Source of the DNA: Erpetoichthys calabaricus
Lineage: Eukaryota > Chordata > Cladistia > Polypteriformes > Polypteridae
Direction: 5' to 3'
Assembly (NCBI RefSeq): GCF_900747795.2
Contig: NC_041401.2
Coordinates: 121,934,947 to 121,998,946, forward strand
DNA: 64,000 nucleotides
Under the pieces are notes generated by a model, which made no database searches, was not told the DNA's origin, and saw only the letters and a program-made list of their open reading frames with translations. This document shows, one piece after another, positions 49,142 through 59,853 of this stretch; the first letter of the stretch is position 1, and each line of letters opens with the position of its first letter. Position numbers and translations under genes: made by a program.

Positions 49142-50168
49142 ATGGAGAAGCCTGTGTTGCTTAGCCAGTCATCAACATTGCCCTTCTATGATACTTCTCA
49201 TGCTTTGAACTTGTTACGTGGTATTCATGAGCTGCGGGCAGAGCAGAAATTCTTTGATGTGACATTGTCGGTGGAAGGCAAAGAGTTTCGCTGCCACCGA
49301 ACTGTGCTAGCTGCAGCCAGTACCTACTTCAGAGCCATGTTTGCTGGCACACTACGCGAAAGTGCCATGGACCGTGTGGAGCTCCATGAGGTATCTGCAG
49401 AACTCTTGGGGCTACTGGTGGACTTCTGCTACACTGGACGGGTGACAGTGAGCCATGAAAATGTGGACGTTTTGCTGAAGGCTGCAGACCTGTTCCAATT
49501 TCCCTCTGTAAAAGAAGCCTGCTGTGCATTCCTAGAACAACAGCTGGATGTGTCTAATTGCCTGGATATTCAGGACTTTGCTGAGGCATATGCATGCCGT
49601 GGTCTGGCAGAAAGTGCTCAGCGTTTCATCTTGAAGAATATTGTGGATCTGGCAAAGGGTAAAGAATTTGAGAAACTACCTAGAAAGCGTATATTTGAGT
49701 ACCTGTCAGATGACCAACTCTGTGTGGACAAAGAGGAAACTGCTTACCAGATTGCTGTGCGCTGGGTCAAGGCGGACATCCCCCACAGACTTCACTTTTG
49801 GCCTGAACTTTTCCAGCACATTAGGCTGCCTTTTATCCGAAGATTCTACCTTCTAGCACATGTGGAGAGTGATCCACTGGTCTACTTATCACCTTTCTGC
49901 TTACAGCTGGTCAGTGAAGCTCGCACATTTCAGTCAGCAGAATATGACCGCCATGATCATCCATGTGAGCGCATGCAACCGCGTCCCTCAACCGGATTGG
50001 CAGAAATATTAGTGGTCATCGGGGGCTGTGATCAAGACTGTGATGAACTTGTCACAGTTGACTGTTTCAATCCTCAGACTGGACAGTGGAGGTATTTGGC
50101 AGAGTTTCCAGACCATTTAGGTGGAGGATACAGCATCACGGCTCTAGGAAATGACATTTATGTTACAG
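49142..50168 (+). CDS. KLHL21: KLHL21, Kelch/BTB Cullin-3 adaptor, first coding exon (gene runs past the window)
   Basis: The exon opens after an acceptor at 49115-49116; ATG at 49142 gives [15 protein letters not shown], aligned with human MERPAPL. It encodes 342 codons plus 1 base, ending V-T-G at donor GTAAGG (50169). The BTB domain is residues about 35-135 ([20 protein letters not shown]) and BACK about 140-240 ([20 protein letters not shown]). The first Kelch repeat starts at about 280 ([37 protein letters not shown]). KLHL21 bridges Cullin-3 to Aurora B and promotes cytokinesis. The expected next residues (GGSDGSRLYDCVWRYN) were not found up to 64000, so intron 1 is at least 13.8 kb here or the remaining exons are displaced. 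Confidence 0.93.
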
Positions 50169-50172
50169 GTAA

Positions 50173-50188
50173 GGGGGGGGGGGGGGGG
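50173..50188 (+). repeat. G16 run between two tandem GTAAG donors
   Basis: The exon 1 donor GTAAG (50169) leads directly into 16 consecutive G and then a second GTAAGG at 50188, 19 nt downstream. Confidence 0.9.
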
Positions 50189-50769
50189 TAAGGCCAATTA
50201 TTCTCAATTGTAGATGTAAGAGACCTCTGTTAGATGTTTTCCTAAATGAAGTTATATGCCAAAAAAAGATATACCAGAGAGGTTTTTTGATAAAGTAAAT
50301 GTTATAGGTAGCATTTTATATTATGGGTGGGACTTGGATCTGATTGGAAATAGAAGAAGATGAGCAGAGCCTGTAGAACTGGGTTATGAATGCAGTACGT
50401 TCTAGTGTTGTTATGACTAACAGATTGATATGGAGGATTCTTGATTTAGGAAAAGCAAGATCGCATAGTTATTTGGGTATTCAATCCAGAACGTGCAGGA
50501 TATGGTAATGCTTAAAGTCTTGTTGCAATAACAAATGGTAAATAAGCTTTCAGTGCTTGTGTACAGCCATGGTGATCTCTTTAAATCTGTACAGGCCACT
50601 GTTCTGAAGGTAAACACTTGCCCTGAGTGGAATGTTGTTTAATGGCACTCTGTGTTCTGCCAGAAGTATTGCTGGAATAACCACATTACCTGGTGCTTGC
50701 TTGTCCCACTGATTCTCGCATGTTAGCGTGGTCTGTGCCTCACATTTTGGGAGGTCCTTGGTTATCATT
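50189..50769. other. KLHL21 intron 1 start, nothing recognised
   Basis: No coding or repeat feature recognised. Confidence 0.4.
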
Positions 50770-50865
50770 AAGTGTGGTTGACATACTTATGTGAATTTCC
50801 CCTTGGGATTAATAAAGTATTCTATCTATCTATCCATCCATCCATCCATCCATCCATCCATCCCA
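50770..50865 (+). mobile_element. LINE 3' tail with (TATC)(CATC)n
   Basis: GTGAATTTCCCCTTGGGATT and AATAAAGTATTCTATCTATC, then CATC units, are the plus-strand version of the LINE tail at 52158 and 57230. The body is lost by 5' truncation. Confidence 0.75.
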
Positions 50866-51316
50866 ATTTGTGCTTAATTCATAAAGCCTCAAAAAGAAAG
50901 ACACATTCTTTCATCCCCATATATGCTACTCTGATACATATCACCTTGAAGAGTACATAAATTGATTGCTTTTTGAGCAGTTGACTGTTTTTAAAATAAA
51001 CACTTAATGTGATATGTCTGTATGAATGGGTATCAACTTTCCTATGTCACCAATCTTGTTGGCCCAAAGTGCCTGACAGTTTTTTTGCAGATCTCTGTTG
51101 GACTATTGTAAAATTTATAAATGATATAAAGTACTTCCATTTATGTAGAAATATTGCAAAAAATGCTACAAAATGTTCATATATTCCAAATAAAATGGTG
51201 GTGAACCTAAGCCGAATGTGTATTCGTTCAAATGATTAAATTAATTTCTCGCTGTCTTACCAGTTGTGTATGAGAGCTGGATAAAGGTTTAATCAGGCAT
51301 TATAGTATATGTAGTA

Positions 51317-51843
51317 TTTATTCCAGCTTATAGTTGTCATTTTACAGTACAAATTCAAAACAAAAAAAAAAGTCACTTGTCAAAAATCTTTGTTCATATA
51401 TTAGAAGTTACAAGTTCATAACTGCACTACTTCCAATTTTTAAAATATATATTTTACTTGAGCTCAACGGGTTTCATCAGTTTTAATTCAGCACAAATTC
51501 TTCTTCATTCTAAAAACCTTTTAGAACATAAGAGATCAGCTAATTTGTCTTTAGCTTTGTGATGTTAAATATCAATATGTTGAAAGTCCGTAAAACCATA
51601 CTAGCGACAATAAAATTTTCTATTCTTGAATTTTCCTCTGTTGTTCATCCAGGCTGACATCTTTTGGGATAAATGCCCCTTCATCGGGACCAGACAACCT
51701 GCGACCTAAACATATAAATACATTACTTGTATTTTATTAAAGCTCTTATGTTACATATAAATATGCTCAGGATAGGGCGAGTACTCATATTAAAACATTA
51801 CCGGCAATTTCTGAGACACTTCTAAGGCAAACAGTCTTCATCT
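51317..51843 (-). CDS. Candidate unrecognised small gene or terminal exons
   Basis: On the minus strand an acceptor (GTAAGCAG, ending 51844) opens a 42-nt exon (51843-51802) with ATG at its third base. A donor (GTAATG) and 96-bp intron follow, then an acceptor (ATATGTTTAG) and an 86-nt coding stretch ending TAG at 51620. Joined, they read MKTVCLRSVSEIAGRRLSGP continuing DEGAFIPKDVSLDEQQRKIQ and E. A UTR of about 300 nt ends at AATAAA (51322-51317). I do not recognise the protein. It could be the 3' end of a larger gene, a microprotein, a pseudogene, or chance: both exons are short. It would lie antisense inside KLHL21 intron 1. Confidence 0.35.
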
Positions 51844-52157
51844 CTGCTTACAAAGGGCACCTGGCCTGTGTTTGAAAATCACTGTATTAAAGCAGGGTTC
51901 TGAGCCAATAATCTCAATATATCAATCAAATATTGAGGAGCTTCTTAAGATCACATACCCAGAGTAATATTATACAATATTGTTAAATGATCAAGAAACC
52001 AAATTCCTAAGAGGGCATATAAAAAACGTAAACTGGATGCTTTACACTGTCACTTTATATTCTAACTTAAAGGTCAATGGAGAGAGTGAAGGACTGAATA
52101 ATCATGAATAATAATTCATGACAAACTATCACACTTATATCAGGCCAGCTGCAATAA

Positions 52158-52245
52158 TAGATAGATAGATACTTTATTAATCCCAAGGGGAAATTCACAT
52201 ACTCCAGCAGCAGCATACTGATACAAAAAAAAAAAAAAAAATACA
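52158..52245 (-). mobile_element. LINE 3' tail, reverse orientation
   Basis: AGATACTTTATTAATCCCAA and GGGGAAATTCACATACTCCA after GATA units; ends in an A-run on the plus strand. 5'-truncated. Confidence 0.75.
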
Positions 52246-52319
52246 CAAACTCAAAAACAAATCACAAGATCACTTTTCAAAAATCTTTATTCGTATATTA
52301 GAAATTACAAAATGTCCAA

Positions 52320-54295
52320 AATAAGTAAATCCATAGTATTCACAATACAAATATTTATCATTGATATCCTCCATTGACTTTTTTAGGCAAAAAAACCTAT
52401 ATTAAAATTTACAGTATATATAAACACTTACCCTTAGGAATGGCAAAGAGTACTAAAGTGAGCCTGAGCTGTAAATATATTTTGTCGGCATTGCTTTTTA
52501 TTATTGTTTAACTGAATAAAATGAATAAATTTAGGATGTTAATTTCCTAACATAATTGATGACCGTGTGTTTTTGCGTAGGGTAATTTCTACATACATTG
52601 GAAACTGCTGTTACCATCCCAGGTAATTCACACTTCACGTCAGGCCAGCCCACACAATGAAGATGTAATGCAGCTTGATCTTTGCTTTTTTTTGTATTTA
52701 TTTTTACTTGTGTGTTGTTCTATTACGAAGACAGTTTCTGTAGTTCCTCTGAACGATATTATGCACTCACTTCTCAAAGCACAATACACTGTGGATCATT
52801 GTAGTATTTCAGAGATCAAGTGAGGATCACAGCTTTATAGCTCTTATCTACCGTGTTTTTCTCATAACAGTTGTACAGTAGTTACTGTATGGTAGCACTA
52901 ATAATTTAACTGGCATGAGTAACACATAGTGTGGGTAACATCTTAATAATTATGGCCTAAATTTCATTCTTGGCAAGAGGGAGTTCATCCCCCACCCCAT
53001 GTAACCACAAAAAAGGGTGCAGCATCCTGGATTTTATAAAGAAAGATATGATCATCATTGACTACCTTTTATTGTGTGCACTTACCAAATTTATTTGACA
53101 TTTTTCTGATTAAAGTTGACAATAACAAATTCACACTGGTACATCAGGACCACGTGAATTAGTAAAGCCTGATTCATCGCATTTAGTTGTTGTGCTAATA
53201 GACATTACCTTGAGTTCAAAAACCCAAAACAAATGCACTGTTTTATCATCTAACTAATTGCACATTTCAGCACTGTTGGTAACACATTGATATTGTGTCA
53301 TCAGAGCTGCCTGCCTAATGCTTCAGTACTGAACCCACATGAATGGCTGACCAATCTGGAAGTTTTGAAACTCTGGCTTAAACTTTATTTTTGAATAAAC
53401 ATATAAAGGGTCTGATTTTCTCACCATTGTAGACTAGCCACAGATAAAATATGATGACGCCTTTGTGAAGTTTCCTCCTCTTTCTCCTCATAGCTACATT
53501 AATTTTAGTCCTACTTCCAAAAGACATGTAGAGTGCCCTAATTGAAGCCTTCAAATGGTCTCTATATGAAAGAGTGTGCCCTGCGATGAAGAGGTACCAA
53601 TGTCGGCTCTCCCCTCCTGCTAAAAGCTATCTGTATACACACACCTGCTCCTTGTAATCCTGAATGATTAAACTGGACAGACAAATGTTCATTATATTCA
53701 AAGGATCAATGAAAAGTCTTCTTTCCCTTATTAGGGCTAGGTAATAATATGAGGTTAAGCAGTGAGTGGTCTTCTTATCATTCCTCTAATTCCCTCATTC
53801 AAGTGCAAGTCTCTCCAAGTTCAAGAAAGGTGCAGCGCTACACTGATTGGTCACATCAGTCATGCTCTTAAAGTTTGCACAAATCATGTATTTTTTCCTA
53901 CACACACCCTCTCATTTTTTAAAATTATTGTTATGAAGGATTAGTGGAATTGTCTTGGTAAATAAATCAAGCCTATTTTAAATGAATTGGTGGAATTCCT
54001 GCAATCCTGCATTGAAATATAAGCCCTGAATGGTGGAATGGAAAAATTAATTACAAAACATTTTGTTTTTTGCATAGTGCAATGCTGGCTGCTCTCTGCA
54101 TGCCACATCACTGGTGTCTGATTCATTCACAGATGCTTTTGGAGCTACTTATATTGTGTGTGTGTATATAGCAAAATATTTCCATATGTTGTAAAATATT
54201 AACATATGGAAGTACTTGCATAATCTGTATTCTATGTGTGACAAGTGCTGTGTAAATTGGAAAACTGCTGTAATGCATTAAACAATTATACCATT
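52320..54295. other. KLHL21 intron, nothing recognised
   Basis: AT-rich. A mini-exon-like stretch on the minus strand near 52437-52473 has AG and GTAAGT flanks but no support. Confidence 0.35.
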
Positions 54296-54299
54296 ATTT

Positions 54300-54620
54300 G
54301 TTTGTAGTAGTGCACCAGTTGACACTGCTACCTCAGAGCTCAAAGGACTTTGGTTCAGTTTCAGGCCCTGTCACTGTTAAAAGTTTGCACTTCCTGTAGT
54401 ATTTAGCATGGGATTTTCTTCAGCTACTCCAAATTCCTTTTAGAGGTAAAAGGTGTGAATGCAGGGTTAATGTTTACTATAAGTTATTTCATTGTGGCGG
54501 TTTGTGTGCTGGGATGAACCAGTGTTGCTTCTTGGCTTTCAATTCAGTGCTGTTGAGAGTGGCTGTCCATGACCATAAAATAAAAATAGGGAGTTACAAA
54601 AACAGATAGATGGAGGGATC
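54300..54620 (+). mobile_element. Degraded tRNA-derived SINE
   Basis: GTAGTGCACCAGTTGACACT, GCTACCTCAGAGCTCAAAGG and GGTTCAGTTTCAGGCC show the head; GCTGGGATGAACCAGTGTTG and GATAGATGGAGGG mark the end. A second head-like fragment is at about 54770-54885. Confidence 0.5.
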
Positions 54621-54885
54621 GTCCATTGCTTTAAATAATAAATCAAAAGTTATCTTACTATATTGTTTCTTTGAAACAGCAGTAAGTAAATCCTAAGATA
54701 AAATGAAAAGATGCAAATAGCATTGAGAAAAATCAACAACGTTATTTAAAATGAGAGAATGTGTGCATTGAATGCACAGCACAGAGAAGTGACAGCTGCA
54801 GGCACTTTGTATGCAGCATCCTGAGTTCAGATTTCATCCTTTGCTGTTGTCTATGTGATGTTTGCATGTTCTCAACACCAAGGTT

Positions 54886-55070
54886 ATTGCAGTTTTGCTT
54901 TTTGTTCTTTTTTTATATTTGTATTATTTCTAATCTTATTTAGAAGTTCAGCTTAGTTTTAGTTAATCTTAATAATGTAGTTTTAGTTTTTATTTTGCAA
55001 AGCATTTTTTATTTTTATATATTTTAGTTTCAGTAATTATAGTTAAATACAGATGCAGTTTATTTTTGTG
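54886..55070. mobile_element. AT-rich non-autonomous element fragment
   Basis: AAGGTTATTGCAGTTTTGC, then repeated TTAGTTTTAGTTAATCTTAA and GTAGTTTTAGTTTTTATTTT. This resembles non-autonomous DNA elements whose ends read GGTTATTATAGTTAACTAAA. Second end not defined. Confidence 0.35.
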
Positions 55071-55610
55071 TCACAATCAGACTGAACTGTAGACTTCGTG
55101 GGTCTGGATATATTTGTTAGTAGAAGCCTATAGCAACATCCCATTAAAACCAAGAAAAAACAAAAACAGATACCAAATAAAAGCAATTTTGTAAAATACT
55201 TTTATTTTTTGAATCATTTGTGTTGAATAAATGTACTTTTGCAATGCAAGTTATCAATCCAGACTTATCAGGAATAAAATAAACAACAAATGGTTGGAGT
55301 AGCCTAATGCTGCAAAATTGTAAAGGATTCACTTTTCTACATTCCCACCATTACATTTACTTGTGCAGCACATAGCATGTTAAATTTGAGGCTGAGTGAA
55401 GGTTCAATTTTTTTTTTAACTATTGCATGCCACATAGCCTTGTAAACAGTCTAGTCTTCATGTTTTTTGCATTCATCTGAGTTTATTACCCAAGCTGCTG
55501 CCCTTTGCAAACATGATGTTGGCAGTTGTTTTGCATTATGTGGACTTGCATGTGTGCTGTTTCATCCTTTATTTTTCTTTGCCTAGAAGTAGGTTATAGA
55601 TAGATAGATA

Positions 55611-57223
55611 CAGTGAATCCGGAAAGTATTCAGAGCACATCACTTTTTCCACATTTTGTTATGTTACAGCCTTATTCCAAAATGGATTAAATTCATTTTT
55701 TCCTCAGAATTCTGCACACAACACCCCATAATGACAAAGTGAAAAAAGTTTGAGGTTTTTGCAAATTTATTAAAAATAAAAAAACTGAGAAATCCCATGT
55801 ACATAAGTATTCACAGCCTTTGCTCCATACTTTGTTGATGCACCTTTGGCAGCAATTACAGCCTCAGGTCTTTTTGAATATGATGCCACAAGCTTGGCAC
55901 ACCTATCCTTGGCCAGTTTCGCCCATTCCTCTTTGCAGCACCTCTCAAGCTCCATCAGGTTGGATGGGAAGCGTCGGTGCACAGCCATTTTAAGATCTCT
56001 CCAGAGATGTTCAATCGGATTCAAGTCTGGGCTCTGGCTGGGCCACTCAAGGACATTCACAGAGTTCTCCTGAAGCCACTCCTTTGATATCTTGGCTGTG
56101 TGCTTAGGGTCGTTGTCCTGCTGAAAGATGAACCGTCGCCCCAGTCTGAGGTCAAGAGTGCTCTGGAGCAGGTTTTCATCCAGCATGTCTCTGTACATTG
56201 CTGCAGTCATCTTTCCCTTTATCCTGACTAGTCTCCCAGTTCCTGCCGCTGAAAAACATTCCCACATCATGATGCTGCCACTGCCATGCTTCACTGTAGG
56301 GATGGTGCCTGGTTTCCTCCAGAAGTGACACCTGGCATTCACACCAAAGAGTTCAATCTTTGTCTCATCAGACCAGAGAATTTTCTTTCTCATGGTCTGC
56401 GAGTTCTTCAGGTGCCTTTTGGCAAACTCCAGGCGGGCTGCCATGTGCCTTTTACTAAGGAGTGGCTTCTGTCTGGCCACTCTACCATACAGGCCTGATT
56501 GGTGGATTGCTGCAGAGATGGTTGTCCTTCTGGAAGGTTCTCCTCTCTCCTCAGAGGACCTCTGGAGCTCTGACAGAGTGACCATCGGGTTCTTGGTCAC
56601 CTCCCTGACTAAGGCCCTTCTCCCCCGATCGCTCAGTTTAGATGGCCGGCCAGCTCTAGGAAGAGTCCTGGTGGTTTCGAACTTCTTCCACTTACGGATG
56701 ATGGAGGCCACTGTGCTCATTGGGACCTTCAAAGCAGCAGAAATTTTTCTGTAACCTTCCCCAGATTTGTGCCTCGAGACAATCCTGTCTCAGAGGTCTA
56801 CAGACATTTCCTTTGACGTCATGCTTGGTTTGTGCTCTGACATGAACTGTCAACTGTGGGACCTTGTATAGACAGGTGTGTGCCTTTCCAAATCATGTCC
56901 AGTCAACTGAATTTACCACAGGTGGACTTCAATTAAGCTGCAGAAACATCTCAAGGATGATCAGGGGAAACGGGATGCACCTGAGCTCAATTTTGAGCTT
57001 CATGGCAAAGGCTATGAATACTTATGTACATGTGCTTTCTCAACTTTTTTATTTTTAATAAATTTGCAAAAATCTCAAGTAAACTTTTTTCACGTTGTCA
57101 TTATGGGGTGTTGTGTGTAGAATTCTGAGGAAAAAAAATGAATTTAATCCATTTTGGAATAAGACTGTAACATAACAAAATGTGGAAAAAGTGATGCGCT
57201 GGGAATACTTTCTGGATGCACTG
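55611..57223 (-). mobile_element. Tc1-like transposon, nearly intact
   Basis: A 1613-bp element starts CAGTGAATCCGGAAAGTATT and ends GGATGCACTG, flanked by TA on both sides (55609-55610, 57224-57225). Inverted repeats of about 215 bp (55611-55826; 57005-57223) match over nearly their whole length. It carries one long minus-strand transposase gene. The type is the common fish/salmonid Tc1 group. Near-complete structure and few coding breaks suggest recent insertion into the LINE tail. Confidence 0.95.
55770..56822 (-). pseudogene. Tc1 transposase with a single stop
   Basis: From ATG at 56822 one frame runs 350 codons to the stop at 55770, broken only at codon 11 (TGA, 56792-56790), where MTSKEMSVDL is followed by DRIVSRHKSGEG. 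The expected Arg codon CGA would become TGA by one CpG transition. Present are the paired helix-turn-helix (KVPMSTVASIIRKWK), the GRPSKLS hinge, and the DD34E triad: SDETKIELFG, QQDNDPKHTAK, and NPIEHLWRD exactly 34 residues on. Without the stop the product would look complete; translation could also begin internally, but that would lose part of the DNA-binding domain. Confidence 0.9.
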
Positions 57224-57260
57224 TAGATACTTTATTAATCCCAAGGGGAAATTCACATTA

Positions 57261-57800
57261 TAGGCAAATGTATGATCCTCTAGGTGAATTTAAAGGTTTT
57301 TTATTGTTTTGTTTTCACAACATATGCCGGTCCAAGATGATGTGCTTATAATTGCTGCTTTTGGTGAAATCATATGCAGGGCTTTGTCATTTTTTTAACC
57401 ACCCATGTTGATCTCTAAAGCTGACTCTGTCAGAGAAATTTTATTTACAGAATTTTACCACATGCAGGTCCAAAATGTATTGAAAAACCATAAGATTGAT
57501 TCTACCGTGTTCTGACACTTATGATCCTTAAAATCGGGTGGGGATTTAGGTGGGGTCTAAACATTGATTAAAGGGCCCCCTCTATCTATACTGAAGGAAC
57601 CACAAAAAATAGTATGTAGTGTCAGGAATTATGAGTAGCCAGTGTACAAGAACAGCAAATATCTTATGAACGGAGGGCAAGTGCAAGCAATAGGTGTGTC
57701 AAAGAACATTTTTATTTTTAAAAAGGATTTTATTTGCAAAAATGACAGGTACACTTTTGTCTGCAGAAGCCTGTGCTGAAATATTTTTCACTTGCGATTA
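57261..57800. other. KLHL21 intron, nothing recognised
   Basis: AT-rich sequence without recognisable coding or repeat features. Confidence 0.4.
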
Positions 57801-57804
57801 GTGC

Positions 57805-58447
57805 TGGGCGGAATGACCAAAATTCTATATCATGGTATTTTTCAAAATTATACCGGTTTCACGATATTGGATGGTATTTTTTTCCCATGCATGAGTGGAT
57901 GTTAACCACATTTTCCACTGCAATTACTGGCTAAGAATAACCTATTCGACTGTCATGGGAATTGTACATTGTACAAAAAAACATTTTAATGTGCACACAA
58001 GTATTAATACAGGTTTTCATGGCCCCATAAAGTGATAGTTTTCAAGGATAGTTTTCAAGGGGGTGGCACTAATGAAGAGAAGGAATCGCATTGCATGACA
58101 GATGCAGTCAAAATATAGAGCCTTTTTATTGAACAAATTTTGCAAACAACTTAAACTAAAATTTTGACAACATATTTTCAACTATCCAAAAGGGCATTTA
58201 GACTTAGTAAAATATCCAGAGGTGCTTGTCAAAAGTTGTATTACACTGAACATGTCTTAGAAAAGGAATAAATAGTAAATATTTTTTGTAAACCAACTAC
58301 ACTTTATTAATTTTAACAAGTGACTTTTTAAACAACTTTACCATCATTAAGCTGCATAATATTTAAACTAATAAATAACAACAATACAATAAATAATAGT
58401 GCAACTTCCAGTAATAATACTATTACTTCCAAGACTTCAAAGCCCAG
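57805..58447 (+). mobile_element. Left end of a hAT-like element
   Basis: TAGTGCTGGGCGGAATGACC, then ATGGTATTTTTCAAAATTAT and ACCGGTTTCACG, is the left end of a hAT family with TAGNGCTGGGCG termini. The interior (GTGCAACTT and ACCATCATTAAG motifs) appears to resume right of 62531 (AAGTGCAACTTGATGATG, GAACCATCATTAAGGC), beyond a Harbinger-like insertion. The right terminus was not found. Confidence 0.55.
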
Positions 58448-59853
58448 GGGCCTTACGTATAAACGGTGCGTACGCACAGAAATGTTGCTTAAGAACGTTT
58501 CCACATTCAAATCGTGATGTATAAAACCTAAACTTGGCGTAAAGCCACGCACCTTTCCACGGTACCTCATACCCTGTCGTGCACAAGTTCTCTGCTTGGT
58601 TTTGCAGACTGGCGGCACCCATCGTCAAAGCAGTGCTACTGTTCCTGTGTGATTAACCTTTCTTTTTTAGATCCACATCCCTGCAGTGGCTTTATAAATA
58701 TACTGAAATTAACCGCATATTGTTTATAAGTTTAATGCATCTGATTGTAATTAACCTGTAACAATATAATGGTCCACAGAATGGTCAAACTATTCCAAAT
58801 ACCATAGCTGCTTTAGCGTTGTTACTCCCACTGCACCTTCTTCTGTCAGCTGCTCCCATTAGGGGTTGCCACAGCGGATCATCTTTTTCCATATTACTCT
58901 CACTGCACCACTCAGAGTTTTTATATCACTGTATCTGAGTGTGACTCACAGATCTACAGCGATTGGAAAGAGAATTATCGGTATACAGCATCGAGCACTC
59001 GCTGCCTCAGCCATTCGCTATTTGAACTTCTCTCATCCGACCAACGCTTCAGAGCCTTTCCTGTTCAGACCTTGCGGTTCACAAACAGTTTCATCCCAAG
59101 AACTATACACACACACAATCAGTCCATCAAGTGCTCCTTGTAGAACTGTTTGTACTTGCAAGTTACCGTGATGTAATTGTACTTATGATACAGTTATAAT
59201 ATTGCCCAACCTGGGCCACTTTATAAAGCGCATATTTACATATGATGACGATATCATTTTTAAGATGAAAAATATGTTGATTATATTATACAGATAAAAC
59301 TTTAACTACACGGTGCCACAGTGCTAGCGAGCATGAGCTTCATTCACGGTTTGTTCCTGCTTTGCGCTGTATTCATGCTGTGGCTGGCGTGACACTGGAA
59401 GGATAGATGGATAGAATAATTAAACATTACGAAGATATTTCAATGTTCCTTAAAAGTTTTGAAGAATCGGCGTTCTAAGCTTACAGATGGCTTAACATCT
59501 ATTACAGAGCTGATTATGTGGCAATTGGGTATTTGGAGAAAGAAAAGTAAGGACAGGAATTGGGGGGTTAGTACGTTTGAAAGAGACAGTACTTCTGTAA
59601 TAAAGCATTTCATTGAAGGTCATGCATGGTGCAGCAAGCATCTTGCGTAAGACATGAACAATCACTGCACCACCGTGTTCCCATGTTTAATAACATGCTT
59701 TTACTCATATCATCATGAAAATGATATCACGTATACTTCTCAGTATTTTAATTATTCAGAGAGCTGTAATATTACGAACGTAATGGATTTTGTGTCCTTT
59801 CGGAGGAAGAGCACGTAGTAATTCAGGCACATAGAGCACGTATAAGATCAAAT

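Larger units (their letters stand above)
55590..57260 (-). mobile_element. LINE 3' tail split by a Tc1 insertion
   Basis: The GATA units at 55596-55610 and the TAGATACTTTATTAATCCCA stretch from 57224 are the two halves of one minus-strand LINE tail; removing the Tc1 element restores the tail order. Confidence 0.8.

Noticed and set aside
52437-52473. Mini-exon on the minus strand (ACAG ... GTAAGTG)
   Set aside because: 37 nt with no frame or homology support; could equally be chance.
56864-57058. 64-codon plus-strand open frame in the Tc1 element
   Set aside because: Falls in the inverted repeat and mirrors the transposase C-terminus on the other strand.
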